Assembly: GCF_019670125.1 (NCBI RefSeq)
Contig: NZ_AP023033.1
Coordinates: forward strand, 3,213,001 to 3,277,000
Direction: 5' to 3'
DNA: 64,000 nucleotides
Origin: Agarivorans aestuarii
GTDB lineage: Bacteria > Pseudomonadota > Gammaproteobacteria > Enterobacterales > Celerinatantimonadaceae
Shown here: one piece after another, positions 1 through 9,129 of the stretch
Layout of the letters: every line of letters begins with the position of its first letter
Position numbering within the stretch: the stretch's first letter is position 1
Position numbers and translations under genes: made by a program
Notes under the pieces: generated by a model
What the model was told of the DNA's origin: nothing
The model's database searches: none
Seen by the model: the letters and a program-made list of their open reading frames with translations, nothing else

Positions 1-536
1 AATTCAATCTGTAACCAGGCAAACAAACCTAATACCAGCAATACATCGTGAAAAAGCGCAATCACTGACGCTAAGGCTAGTCGCCACTCAAAGCGGAACG
101 ACAAATAGATCATCATAGCCAGCAATGAAGCAAAAATTGCCAATCCGCCCATTTCAAACAACTCGCTGCCCACCTGCGGACCAATAATCGAGCTCCCCAA
201 CAACTCTACTTGCCAAGCATCAGGTAACTGGCTGTGCCAATTGGCAGTAACCGCTTCACTCATCTCTAAACCCTGCCGAACAATCCAATGATTGGCGCCA
301 GAACGACTCATTGAATAGCCATCTACCAATAATAGATCTAACTGCTCGGCCATTTGCTCTTGCTCCGGCGGGTAATGAGTAGCTAATTCGGTCACTACTC
401 CGCCAGTAAAGTCGACGCCAAAGTTAATCCCTTTTGTGACCAACCCCACGACAGAAGCCAGTACCAAAACCACCGACAGGTTCAAAGCCCCTTGGCGCAA
501 AGCCGTAAGCGAAAAACGGTTTATCCAAGCTTTCAT
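1..536 (-). CDS. secF: Protein translocase subunit SecF, 3' end beyond the window
   Basis: SecF partners SecD in the inner membrane and uses the ion gradient to help Sec-exported proteins through and off the translocon. About 178 N-terminal codons lie in the window and the gene runs off the left edge. The reading shows the first membrane helix, the periplasmic start with the family motif FGVDFTGG, and the conserved stretch SSIIGPQVGSEL just before the second helix. The start ATG overlaps the secD stop as ATGA, so the two are translationally coupled. Identification is firm. Only the truncation prevents a length check. Confidence 0.93.
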   Translation of the reverse strand, partial: MKAWINRFSLTALRQGALNLSVVLVLASVVGLVTKGINFGVDFTGGVVTELATHYPPEQEQMAEQLDLLLVDGYSMSRSGANHWIVRQGLEMSEAVTANWHSQLPDAWQVELLGSSIIGPQVGSELFEMGGLAIFASLLAMMIYLSFRFEWRLALASVIALFHDVLLVLGLFAWLQIE

Positions 537-2356
537 GATGCAAGCTCCTGTAGTTGTCTTAGCGCAGCTTTTCGACGCCAAGCAAGTTGTAAATTGACCA
601 AAGAGCGCGACACATACACGCCGGTAAACATGCTGGTTAACAAGCCAAGGCCGAAGGTAATGGCAAAGCCTTTAATCGGGCCAAAACCTACCGAAAACAA
701 AATTGCTGCAATAATCAGTGAGGTAAAGCTGGCGTCAAAAATAGTGCTAAAAGCATTTTTGTAGCCATGATGTACCGCCATTTCTTCACTTAAACCACGG
801 CGCCTTTCTTCTTTTATTCGCTCAAAAATGAGTACGTTGGTGTCGGTGGCCATACCAATAGTAAGCACAAGGCCCGCAATGCCCGGCAAAGTGAGTACAG
901 CCCCCGGCACCAAAGAAAGTAAACCAATCAAACAAACTAAATTAAGCACCAAGGCGATGTTTGCAATTAAGCCAAGACCTCGATACCACACCAACATAAA
1001 AGCCAGCATTAAGCCCATACCAAGGGCGAGAGCCGCAAAGCCATTGCTAATATTTTGCTCACCTAAACTGGGGCCCAATAGCCGTTCTTCGACAATTGAA
1101 ATAGGTGCCGACAAACTGCCAGCTTTAAGCAATAAGGCTAAGTCTTGGGTAGCTTGTACACTGTCCATACCGGTAATGGTAAACCTAGAGCCTAAATGCG
1201 CTTGAATGGTAGCAACACTAATTACCTTACTATGTCGCTCCAATACGCCAGCTTCATTTTCTAGGTACTCGGTATAGAGCGTGGCCATTGGCTGACCGAT
1301 ATTTTGGCGGCTAAAGTCAGACATTTGGTTGCCACCAGCACTGTCCAAATTAATCAACACTTCAGGCATGCCAAACTCACCAAACTGAGCGCTAGCATTA
1401 GTAATTTTTTGGCCAGTTAAAATTGGCCTAGCATCGATGCCAACGGGGTCGCCAGAAGCATGTTGATGAACATCGCCGTTAGCACTAAGTGCGTGAAAGC
1501 TAATGGTAGCAGTGGCACCGATAACGCGTTTTGCTTGCGCTGGGTCTTGTACGCCAGGCAACTCAATTCTTATAAAGTTATGGCCCTGGCGCTGCACTAC
1601 TGCCTCGGTGATGCCAAGGGCTGCAACGCGATCTCTCAAGGTTTGCAAATTTTGCATCATCAGCGCTTGATGAAAATCTTGATGACCAGCTAGGTTAATG
1701 GTGAACAATCCCGCTTGCTGCTGTCTCACTTCATGCTCTGGGAAGTTACTTTGAAAGGCATTAAGTGCTGCCATAGTCTGCTCTGCCACTCTAACAGGGA
1801 AGCTTAATTCAAGTTGTTGCTGGTCATTACTTAATACTCGTGCGCCACGCGCACCTTGTTCTCGCAGTAGCGTATTTAGTTCACCTCGTTGCTGTGCTAA
1901 AGACTCATTAATCGCTTGTTGAGTATCAACTTCTAGTAAGAATTGCACACCACCACGTAAATCCAAGCCAAGCTGCAACGGTGATAAACCTAAGCGCGCT
2001 AACCATGCTGGCCCACTAGACTGCATAGCAATAACTACTTCAGCTTGCTCTCCAAGATGCTTGTTTAATACTGCTTGGGCATGCTGCTGCTCGCTGGTAT
2101 TGGCCAGAGTGAGCGTGGCCTGGCTATCACTTACTTCAGCAAAACTTATCTCTATACCTTCCTCATTCAACCACTGGTAAAGCTGAGTCCCCACTAGCTC
2201 GCTAGACGCCACTTGCGGATTAGTACTGACTTTAATCACTGGCCGTTCGGCATAAATATTAGGTAAGGCATTTAGCATCAAAAAGCCAAGGCTAATTAAG
2301 ATGACCAAGTAGTGCCACATCGAGTAGCGATTAAGGGCTCTTGTCTGTCTGCGCAT
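533..2356 (-). CDS. secD: Protein translocase subunit SecD
   Basis: SecD forms the SecDF accessory complex of the Sec translocon. The 607-residue product is close to the usual proteobacterial length of about 615. It has an N-terminal membrane helix (about residues 12-32), a large periplasmic region containing LGLDLRGGVQFLLEVD, and five C-terminal helices with the conserved TDTNVLIFERIKEE segment. No yajC or tgt lies upstream; instead a MarC-like gene is divergent. Several vibrios carry a second secD2F2 pair without yajC, and the context suggests this is such a paralogue, though that is inference. The start is the first ATG, with only a weak GAG-like ribosome site. Confidence 0.93.
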   Translation of the reverse strand: MRRQTRALNRYSMWHYLVILISLGFLMLNALPNIYAERPVIKVSTNPQVASSELVGTQLYQWLNEEGIEISFAEVSDSQATLTLANTSEQQHAQAVLNKHLGEQAEVVIAMQSSGPAWLARLGLSPLQLGLDLRGGVQFLLEVDTQQAINESLAQQRGELNTLLREQGARGARVLSNDQQQLELSFPVRVAEQTMAALNAFQSNFPEHEVRQQQAGLFTINLAGHQDFHQALMMQNLQTLRDRVAALGITEAVVQRQGHNFIRIELPGVQDPAQAKRVIGATATISFHALSANGDVHQHASGDPVGIDARPILTGQKITNASAQFGEFGMPEVLINLDSAGGNQMSDFSRQNIGQPMATLYTEYLENEAGVLERHSKVISVATIQAHLGSRFTITGMDSVQATQDLALLLKAGSLSAPISIVEERLLGPSLGEQNISNGFAALALGMGLMLAFMLVWYRGLGLIANIALVLNLVCLIGLLSLVPGAVLTLPGIAGLVLTIGMATDTNVLIFERIKEERRRGLSEEMAVHHGYKNAFSTIFDASFTSLIIAAILFSVGFGPIKGFAITFGLGLLTSMFTGVYVSRSLVNLQLAWRRKAALRQLQELAS

Positions 2357-2591
2357 TTAAATCTCAAAGATTAAGAAGTTGATATGCGGCCAATTTATCG
2401 CTAACAAGCCGGATTGAAGAGGTATTTCAGTGATTCATTAATGTTGCTTTTGCTGCGGAGTCCTTACCTAGAAGGTGAACAAAAACGAATCACTCAAATA
2501 CATCGAGTTAAGCCAGAAATTCATCAACAATGCCTGCAACACGGTGGCTAACTCACCTAAACCTTAACGCAATCAACCCAAAGAGACTGAT

Positions 2592-3242
2592 ATGCAGATT
2601 GAAACTATTTTTACCGTAGCTGGCTTAACCATGCTGGCTTTGCTCCCCATGGTTAACCCTCCCACCTCGGCCACCCTATTGCTGGGTTTAAGTAAAGGGC
2701 ATGGTAAAAGCTATCTGTCGCGCCAAGCCAAGCTGGCCAGTTTGTTTTTGTTTATCGCCTTAACCGTTACCTTTTTTATCGGTTCTTCTATCTTGGAATT
2801 ATTTAGTATTTCGATGCCTAGTTTACGTTTAGGCGGTGGACTGATTATTGGTGCAATTGGCTTTAAGATGCTATTCCCAGCACCACCAGAAAAAATTGAG
2901 CTGCCCAAGCAAGACTCCATTGCATTTGTACCGCTCACCATTCCGTCTATGTGTGGCCCAGGTACCATGGCGCTAGTGATTAGTGGCGCGTCTGAAATTG
3001 CCAGCTTACCTGACGATGTAAGCAAACCTAGCGTTTACTTAGGCAGCTTAATAGGCTTCGCCGGCGTGGCCTTGGTTGCTTGGCTAGTACTTAGCATGGC
3101 TTATCCAACACTTAAATTACTAGGCAAAAATGGCATCGACGCCTTCACCCGTATTATGGGCTTCTTGTTGGTGTGTATGGGTGCTCAGTTCTTGGTTAAC
3201 GGCCTCACCGAAGTTTATCAAACCATGGAGCTGGTGCTGTAA
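2592..3242 (+). CDS. MarC family integral membrane protein
   Basis: This 216-residue protein consists almost entirely of about six hydrophobic helices and has the MarC/UPF0056 look. Near the N-terminus it carries the polar-proline motif LLPMVNPPTSA, a form of the conserved NP loop of the family, and the middle has LRLGGGLIIGAIGFKMLFP. Substrate and function of most MarC proteins are unknown; the old link of E. coli marC to multiple antibiotic resistance was withdrawn. It is followed after 33 bases by a CorA-type gene in the same direction, so the two may be co-transcribed. An AGAG ribosome site lies just upstream of the ATG. Confidence 0.8.
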   Translation: MQIETIFTVAGLTMLALLPMVNPPTSATLLLGLSKGHGKSYLSRQAKLASLFLFIALTVTFFIGSSILELFSISMPSLRLGGGLIIGAIGFKMLFPAPPEKIELPKQDSIAFVPLTIPSMCGPGTMALVISGASEIASLPDDVSKPSVYLGSLIGFAGVALVAWLVLSMAYPTLKLLGKNGIDAFTRIMGFLLVCMGAQFLVNGLTEVYQTMELVL

Positions 3243-3275
3243 GCCTTACTCGCCCGTCAAATAAAGAGATAGCCA

Positions 3276-4241
3276 ATGAGCATAAAAGTAATTAAAAAAA
3301 CGGCCGGTGTGTATAAACAATCGGGCCTTGAGCTAGTCGCCAGCTTTAACCCAGATGTAGATGAGTTTTTGTGGATAGATATTTCGGGTGACGTATCTAA
3401 GGAGCTGCAACAACAATTGGTTCACCTTGGTTGTCATGAGCTGGCGCTTGCCAGCTACTTCCAACAAAAACAAACAGCCAGAGCTGAAGCATTTCCCGGC
3501 ACTACCTTAATCTTGTTTAAAGAAGCAATTAGCCTAGCCGATGACTATGAACTACGCGCACAAAACATTGGTATAATTTGTAAAAGCCAAATAATTGTTA
3601 GCCTACACCCGCAGCCCTCGCAAGCCATTGAAATACTGCAAGCTAGCTTAAGCCAAGAGAACAGCAAAACTACCGAGCACTTGGCAGTTGCTCTGATGCA
3701 AAACGTAGTGAAAAACTACTTACATAGATTATTAGATTTTGACCAAGAAATCGAACGAGTAGAAGATGAACTGTTCGCCGGCGATAAAGTTAACAGCCTG
3801 AAAAAGCTGCTTAATTATCGATACCATTTCCGCAAACTTAATCGCGTTTTAGAGTTTAATCAAAATGTTGTAGAGCGCCTAAGCTCCGATGAACTGGTGT
3901 ACTTTTCGATAAAATCAACTAAAGATCAACATGAATGGCTAAAACTATGTGAGCGCAGTAAGCGCATATATGGTTTGTCTAAAATGTATTACGAACTGTG
4001 TGGCGACTTGTTAGACGGACATATTTCCATTAGCACTCACGACCTAAACAACACCATGAAAGTACTCACCATGATTACCGCCATCTTTGTTCCCTTAGGT
4101 TTTATCGCAGGGATCTACGGCATGAACTTTGAGAACATGCCTGAGCTCGCGTTCACCTATGGTTACTACTTCACCTTAAGTGGCATGGCAGTGATTGCCG
4201 CATCATTCTTTGCCATTTTTAAAGTGAAGAAATGGATCTAA
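3276..4241 (+). CDS. CorA family divalent metal ion transporter
   Basis: CorA-type channels import Mg2+; ZntB relatives move Zn2+. The 321-residue protein has a soluble N-terminal domain, a long helical middle (HRLLDFDQEIERVEDELF) and two C-terminal membrane helices. The first helix ends in the diagnostic YGMN motif, followed by FENMPELAFTYGYYF in the periplasmic loop. The C-terminus is a short basic tail (FKVKKWI). It lies 33 bases after the MarC-like gene and runs convergently into the marR-type gene. The exact metal cannot be told from sequence, so no gene symbol is given. Confidence 0.88.
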   Translation: MSIKVIKKTAGVYKQSGLELVASFNPDVDEFLWIDISGDVSKELQQQLVHLGCHELALASYFQQKQTARAEAFPGTTLILFKEAISLADDYELRAQNIGIICKSQIIVSLHPQPSQAIEILQASLSQENSKTTEHLAVALMQNVVKNYLHRLLDFDQEIERVEDELFAGDKVNSLKKLLNYRYHFRKLNRVLEFNQNVVERLSSDELVYFSIKSTKDQHEWLKLCERSKRIYGLSKMYYELCGDLLDGHISISTHDLNNTMKVLTMITAIFVPLGFIAGIYGMNFENMPELAFTYGYYFTLSGMAVIAASFFAIFKVKKWI

Positions 4242-4268
4242 GGCGGTACTTGGTCAACAAAGTGCAGC

Positions 4269-4700
4269 TTAAGTCATCTGGTTTAGATTCCCCACCATCA
4301 TCTTTGCTAGCTTCTCAAATTCCTCAATTTGCTGATCGCTCAGGTTTTGACACATTTGGCTTTGCACTTTGCTTTGGGTCTCTTCAATTAAGCTTGCCAG
4401 CGCTTGCCCCTCATCGGTGAGAGACAAGAGCTGGCTGCGTTTATCTTCTGGGTTGGCGGTTTTTCTCAGCCAATCTTTTTCAATCATTTCTTTTAGCAAA
4501 CGGGCGATTTGCGCTTTATCGCGAGAAAAGTGATTAACAATGTCGTTAGCCGTGCAATGGTGACTCGCGGCAATAAAACTTAAACAGCTCACATGCATGG
4601 CATTTAAGCCGAGTTGTTGGGCTTTTAAGCCAGAGCGCATAGCAATTCGATATGCTTGAACCAGAGCAAAAACCGAATCAGAAATTGATTGCTGTTTCAT
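4269..4700 (-). CDS. MarR family transcriptional regulator
   Basis: This 143-residue winged-helix regulator shows the MarR pattern: an N-terminal dimerisation helix, a helix-turn-helix in the segment CTANDIVNHFSRDKAQIARL, and the wing WLRKTANPEDKRSQLLSLTDEG, whose DKR is a family hallmark. It is divergent from the siderophore-interacting protein gene across a 93-base gap that contains an inverted repeat. It therefore probably represses itself and that neighbour. The ligand is unknown. Confidence 0.88.
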   Translation of the reverse strand: MKQQSISDSVFALVQAYRIAMRSGLKAQQLGLNAMHVSCLSFIAASHHCTANDIVNHFSRDKAQIARLLKEMIEKDWLRKTANPEDKRSQLLSLTDEGQALASLIEETQSKVQSQMCQNLSDQQIEEFEKLAKMMVGNLNQMT

Positions 4701-4744
4701 AAGACCTCAAATAATAGTTGACTAAGTCTACCTTAAAAAATATA

Positions 4745-4759
4745 GTTGATTTTATCAAC
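4745..4759. promoter_or_regulatory. Inverted repeat, candidate MarR operator
   Basis: GTTGAT and ATCAAC form a perfect palindrome around a TTT centre between the divergent marR-type and siderophore-interacting protein genes. A second TAGTTGA half site starts at 4715, 28 bases from the TAGTTGA that begins at 4743. TTGAT-type palindromes are typical MarR-family targets; assigning this one to the adjacent regulator is inference. Confidence 0.55.
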
Positions 4760-4793
4760 CTATTAAACAATGTACAAGTCATTAGGAGTAACG

Positions 4794-5525
4794 ATGAAGC
4801 CAAAAATGTATCCCGTTCAGGTATCACAGCTTATCCCACTCTCTCCTCACCTACTGCGGATTGTAGTGAAAGGCAGCAGTCTTAAACGCTTTCCTGAATC
4901 TAAGGAAGGGGCGCACGTGAAGGTGATATTGCCAAACAGCGATAGTTCAAAACCTAAAATGCGCTCCTACACCATTCGTTGGTTTAACTCGTCGAGCCAA
5001 GAGCTTGCTTTAGATTTTGTAATAAATCGGCACAGCGGGCCAGCGACTAACTGGGCGAGCCAAGCAAAGCTAGGTGAGCATTTAAGCATTGCTGGTCCTG
5101 GGCAACTCAAGCTGACCCAGTTTAATCATCACAGTTATTTGCTACTGGGGGATATTACCTCGGTTAACGCTATTAATGGCTATGTGCCAAGGCTTAATCC
5201 ACAAGCTGAATTAAGGGTAGTAATCGCCGTTCCCACTCGCGCCGACATCATAGAACTAGACTATCACGCTGCGGAGAACACCCACTGGCATGTTGAGGAT
5301 GAAGCAAATATTAGCTTTGCAGAGCAAGTGCAAACAATCGCCGCAGGTATGGTTAGCGATAGTCATATATTTATGGGCTTAGAAGCCTCGCAGATCCGCA
5401 CTTTACGGCCAATGTTGCAGCAAGACTTAGGTTTTGATCGCCTAAATACCTTTGCAGTAGGTTATTGGAAACAAGGCGTAGATGCTGATCGCTTTGGCGC
5501 ACAAAAAAAAGCGGCTCCTTTGTAG
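4794..5525 (+). CDS. Siderophore-interacting protein (ViuB-type FAD ferric reductase)
   Basis: Members reduce iron(III)-siderophore complexes in the cytoplasm using FAD and NAD(P)H. The protein has an N-terminal ferredoxin-reductase-like FAD barrel with RSYTIRWF (the FAD-binding RxYT motif), then GPATNWA and the C-terminal SIP domain with LRPMLQQDLGFDR and a YWKQG ending. I start at the second ATG because TTAGGAG sits just before it, giving 243 residues; the upstream ATG at 4770 has no ribosome site. The last codons lie inside a terminator hairpin. No siderophore synthesis or uptake gene is adjacent. Confidence 0.87.
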   Translation: MKPKMYPVQVSQLIPLSPHLLRIVVKGSSLKRFPESKEGAHVKVILPNSDSSKPKMRSYTIRWFNSSSQELALDFVINRHSGPATNWASQAKLGEHLSIAGPGQLKLTQFNHHSYLLLGDITSVNAINGYVPRLNPQAELRVVIAVPTRADIIELDYHAAENTHWHVEDEANISFAEQVQTIAAGMVSDSHIFMGLEASQIRTLRPMLQQDLGFDRLNTFAVGYWKQGVDADRFGAQKKAAPL

Positions 5526-5531
5526 CCGCTT
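5509..5531 (-). terminator. Rho-independent terminator embedded in the end of the SIP gene
   Basis: AAGCGGCT and AGCCGCTT form an 8-bp stem with a 7-base loop. On the minus strand the stem is followed by a run of eight T, a strong terminator for the vWA-sigma-anti-sigma operon. On the plus strand it overlaps the final codons of the siderophore-interacting protein gene and is followed by CCTTTT, so it may act in both directions. Confidence 0.8.
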
Positions 5532-5583
5532 CCTTTTACTCTATTGAAGTTATTCACTGAGCCTGCGAATTGATTACTAGCGC

Positions 5584-6435
5584 TTAGGGCGATTTACAGC
5601 TTTCTTCTAAGGTATTTGGCAAGCGGTAGATACGTGATGAATCAACGTCGAGCCCATCCCCCACTATCAGCCAGCCACTTTCAACAGTCACTAACTTCCA
5701 TTGTATTTGTTGCCAACTTAACCAGCGTGGTGGCTGCGTAAGCGCTTGCTTAGCATCTTCTGGCAGGGTTTGGGCGAGTTGTAATTCCAACTGCTCAAAT
5801 GAGTAAGCGCTTAGCGCTTGCTCCACACACTGCAGAACAGCATCGCTTACGCTAATAGCAACAGCATCAGACATCTCATCACTAGGTAAAGATGAAAATG
5901 TAGCTGGTTGCTCCTCAAGAGCGTAATGCTGCTCAGCAGACTTGGCAGCAATCTCTGTTTGCCTTTGTATTGTTTCAGCCTGCATAGTTGGTTTTTGCAT
6001 AGCCTTCTGTTTGGCTAACTCTCTGCGCTCTCGCTCAATTGCTTGGGTATCTAGCTCTCGCTTACGCAATAGCTTTTCTGCTAGCTGCCGTTTTTGCTGG
6101 TCGAGCTCTTCGGTCGCCGGGTCATTAGCCTGTTGCGACGGGCTAATTAACTGCACATTGCTTTGATAACTTATTTCACTTGGTGGCACACTAATTTCGG
6201 TAACTAACCACCAGCCTAGCACTCCCACACAAGCCAAAGACGCAGCGCTCGCCCACCAAGGTGCAGCCGCCCAAGAGTAAGATTTAGCTTTACTATTTTG
6301 CTTTGCCTGCTGCTTAGCCAGATTTTGAATACGTTTATCTAGCAGTTCCGAGGGTTCAAATTGGTTTAGCGCTTGCTGATAAGCGTGATCAATTTGCTGA
6401 TCGCTGGGCGCATTACCTTTAGGTGTATCAACCAT
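5584..6435 (-). CDS. Membrane protein downstream of an ECF sigma factor, putative anti-sigma factor
   Basis: I recognise no named family. The 283-residue protein has a soluble, charged N-terminus of about 55 residues, one membrane helix (about residues 56-76, AAPWWASAASLACVGVLGWW), a Lys/Glu/Gln-rich probable coiled coil (about 105-170) and a C-terminal periplasmic domain ending in LPNTLEESCKSP. One helix, a cytoplasmic N-terminus and overlap with a sigma gene are what an anti-sigma factor would show, but no zinc-binding ZAS motif is visible. The start at 6435 has a GGGAG site and overlaps the sigma stop by 8 bases; an upstream ATG inside the sigma gene is less likely. Confidence 0.6.
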   Translation of the reverse strand: MVDTPKGNAPSDQQIDHAYQQALNQFEPSELLDKRIQNLAKQQAKQNSKAKSYSWAAAPWWASAASLACVGVLGWWLVTEISVPPSEISYQSNVQLISPSQQANDPATEELDQQKRQLAEKLLRKRELDTQAIERERRELAKQKAMQKPTMQAETIQRQTEIAAKSAEQHYALEEQPATFSSLPSDEMSDAVAISVSDAVLQCVEQALSAYSFEQLELQLAQTLPEDAKQALTQPPRWLSWQQIQWKLVTVESGWLIVGDGLDVDSSRIYRLPNTLEESCKSP

Positions 6436-7003
6436 GATGTTTCTCCCAGCACTCTCGCAATTGTTGATAAGCAACCCGTATACGACTTTTTATGGCATCA
6501 AAAGATGCATCAAGTACTTGGCTCATCTCGGCCACAGCTAGGCCCGATTGTTTTAGCATAAATACATCTTGTTGCTTACTAGGCAGTAACTCCACACAGC
6601 GTAATATCACTTGCTTATCAAGGCCTTGCTGATGCTCTTTCTCGGGGTTTGAAAGAGATTCCAATTCATCTACTTCTTGTTCGTCGTTATGGCTTTGCTT
6701 GCCTTGCGAGCGCCAGTAATCGGCAATTCGGCGGCGTGTAATGGTATAAAGATAGCCTCGAAAGTGCGCGATATTTTGCTCGTCATCACTAGGTACCTGG
6801 TATTGGCTAGCTTGACTAATTATCGATTCCCAAACTTCTTGAAATACTTCGTTACAGGCAGCCTCTGCCATCTTTTGCCGAATAAAACCAAACAAGGGTT
6901 TGCGATAGCGTTGATAAAGCTGGTCAAACGCGGCTACGTCACCACGCTGACCATAATCAAGCATCAGTTGTTCATCACTGACTAAGCTCTTCATTGTTCG
7001 CAT
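6428..7003 (-). CDS. ECF-type RNA polymerase sigma-70 factor
   Basis: About 191 residues with both ECF regions. Sigma-2 includes FDQLYQRYRKPLFGFI and the -10 recognition helix FRGYLYTITRRRIADYWR. Sigma-4 includes LPSKQQDVFMLKQSGLAVAEMS followed by AIKSRIRVAYQQLR. It overlaps the end of the vWA lipoprotein gene upstream and the membrane protein gene downstream, so all three are translationally coupled. The start is uncertain: AAGGA sits directly before TTG at 7006 and ATG at 7003, and another ATG lies at 6994. It probably directs transcription of its own operon in response to an envelope signal, which is inference. Confidence 0.9.
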   Translation of the reverse strand: MRTMKSLVSDEQLMLDYGQRGDVAAFDQLYQRYRKPLFGFIRQKMAEAACNEVFQEVWESIISQASQYQVPSDDEQNIAHFRGYLYTITRRRIADYWRSQGKQSHNDEQEVDELESLSNPEKEHQQGLDKQVILRCVELLPSKQQDVFMLKQSGLAVAEMSQVLDASFDAIKSRIRVAYQQLRECWEKHHG

Positions 7004-8843
7004 CAATCCTTGCGGGTAAGGTTACCGGTAATGGTTGCACTGCATACTCTAACTCTGGCAATTGCTGCGGCTGTGGCATAACCGGCGATTGCAAGGCTAA
7101 GGTATTGGTTAATCGCGCTAATTTAACAAACTCTGCGCGATAACCAAACTTATCTTGACCTTTTGCAGCATTAGCCCAATCAATAATTTGCTGATAAGCA
7201 AGCTCATCCAACTGCTCATTGGCACGTAATTTTTGGCCAAAAGCTGCTACAGCAATCGCAAAGCGGTCGTCATTGTTAGCTAGCTCAAAATCAACCAAAT
7301 CTTGGCTAAATACCCGCTGCACGTACTTTTCGGAAGCTTGCGATTGCGCTTTTTTGTAACGCACTCGCACTTCGGCTAGCGCTTCATTCACCTGTGGCTT
7401 AGCCATTTTGTTTTGCTTCTGCTGCTGAAATACCAAAGGGTCAATTAAACCCGGTTTACCCACTGGGGTTATCTCATAAATAGCCGTTACACTGTGCCCC
7501 GCTCCCATGTCGCCAGCATCTTTTTTGTCATTGTTAAAATCGGCGCGCTCAAGTTGGCGATTCTCGTAACCCAGTAAGCGGTATTCCGAGACCATACGAG
7601 GATTAAACTCTACTTGAAACTTCACATCATGCGCTACCGTATGCAAGCTGCTACCTAATTGATCCACCAGTAGTTTTTGCGCCTCGTGCAGAGTATCAAT
7701 ATAACCGGCTACACCATTGCCATTATCAGCCAATTGCTCCATTAAATGGTCATTGTAATTGCCTGTTCCAAAGCCAATGGTAGAGAACTGCACACCTGCT
7801 TTACGCTTTTGAGTAATGCGATGTTTAAGTTCATCAATGTCGGTGATGCCTACATTAAGGTCACCGTCTGACATTAAATACACATGGTTAATGCCGCCTT
7901 CAATAAAACCTTGCTGTGCTTGATTGTAGGCCAACTCTATGCCTGCAGAACCATTAGTTGAACCACCCGCTTGCAAGCCGTTAATGGCCGCTACAATTTT
8001 GTGTTTATCTTTTACGCTAGTGGCAGGTAGAGCCACACCAGTACCACTGGCATAAGTCACAATCGCCACATTATCGCTGGCTTTTAGGTTATTAAGCATC
8101 AATAACATTGATTGCTTTAACAGAGGCAGCTTTTCTTGCGATTGCATCGAGCCAGATACATCCACCAAAAACACTACATTAGCAGCTGGGCGAATATCGG
8201 TGTCGGGCTGGTAAGCACTAACACCTATTCGAATCAGTTGATTGTTGCTGTTCCAAGGAGAAGCGGTAAGTAAGGTATCAATCGCAATAGGCTGCTCAAT
8301 GCTCAAAGCTGCATCGTTGCCAGTCGCGTAATCGTAAGAAAAGTAGTTAATAAGCTCCTCTACACGCACCGCATCTTTTGGTGGAAGTTGGCCATTGTTG
8401 ATAAAACGGCGCATGTTGGCGTAACTAGCGCTGTCGACATCGGCACTAAAAGTAGAAACCGGTTGTTCTGCCACAGCCACTACCGATAAATCGGAAAACT
8501 TTTGGTAGTTTTCGTTGTTGCCCTGCTCGTAGTAATACGAAGAGTCGGCAAGCCCCTGCGCCGCCGCAAAGTTAGATGTTCTTGCCATTTGCATTTGGCT
8601 AACTGCGCGCTTTTCTCGCTGATGCTTAGCGATTGGGTGCACAGCCTTAATAGATTGGTCTTGCTGCGGCCGCTGGGCTGGCTTGGTTTGCTTAACAGAC
8701 TCATTCTGCTGTAGTGGTTCTACTCGATCAACATTGGCCTGCTCATCAGCACTATATTGGCCACAGGCAACTAATGAAGAAAGGGTTAAGCCCACAAGCA
8801 CTGCACGAGCAATAGGTGAATATGAAACATGTAACTTTTGCAT
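6975..8843 (-). CDS. von Willebrand factor A domain lipoprotein (YfbK-like)
   Basis: The 622-residue protein starts with a lipoprotein signal whose lipobox is LVAC (Cys27). A Gln-rich linker follows, then the vWA N-terminal region (FSADVDSASYANMRRFI) and a vWA domain with an intact MIDAS, DVSGSMQS at about 228. The C-terminal domain resembles the DUF3520 part of E. coli YfbK. Such proteins bind a metal and probably a protein partner at the envelope; the role is unknown. It is the first gene of an operon with the ECF sigma factor and a membrane protein, so it could sense or transmit the signal. AAGG lies upstream of the ATG. Confidence 0.85.
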   Translation of the reverse strand: MQKLHVSYSPIARAVLVGLTLSSLVACGQYSADEQANVDRVEPLQQNESVKQTKPAQRPQQDQSIKAVHPIAKHQREKRAVSQMQMARTSNFAAAQGLADSSYYYEQGNNENYQKFSDLSVVAVAEQPVSTFSADVDSASYANMRRFINNGQLPPKDAVRVEELINYFSYDYATGNDAALSIEQPIAIDTLLTASPWNSNNQLIRIGVSAYQPDTDIRPAANVVFLVDVSGSMQSQEKLPLLKQSMLLMLNNLKASDNVAIVTYASGTGVALPATSVKDKHKIVAAINGLQAGGSTNGSAGIELAYNQAQQGFIEGGINHVYLMSDGDLNVGITDIDELKHRITQKRKAGVQFSTIGFGTGNYNDHLMEQLADNGNGVAGYIDTLHEAQKLLVDQLGSSLHTVAHDVKFQVEFNPRMVSEYRLLGYENRQLERADFNNDKKDAGDMGAGHSVTAIYEITPVGKPGLIDPLVFQQQKQNKMAKPQVNEALAEVRVRYKKAQSQASEKYVQRVFSQDLVDFELANNDDRFAIAVAAFGQKLRANEQLDELAYQQIIDWANAAKGQDKFGYRAEFVKLARLTNTLALQSPVMPQPQQLPELEYAVQPLPVTLPARIDANNEELSQ

Positions 8844-9129
8844 TTTGAATACCTTGTTTAAATCAATCTCACACAGGTAATCGCAGCTAATAAAAAAACG
8901 AGGCTAAAAACTTGTCATTATTTTTAACTACCTAAAATCATTACCATTTCATTAAGTAAGAAACACCAATAGTTAAGTCACTCATTCAACACCCCCACAA
9001 AAGAAACATACCAGCAACACTTAAGCAACCATCTATTGACATAGTGCTTTATATTTAGCGAAGGTCACTTTTTTGAAGATCCAATTACGACCTGCTTGGT
9101 TTACTAATTTGACACAAAGAGATTCACGG

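Noticed and set aside
2441-2551. 36-codon frame upstream of the MarC-like gene
   Set aside because: It has an ATG but no ribosome site, no recognisable product and poor initiation context; it lies in the divergent promoter region.
9073-9129. Upstream extension of the CI-like HTH protein
   Set aside because: Homology and a plausible ribosome site begin at 9130, and the extension lacks a ribosome site.
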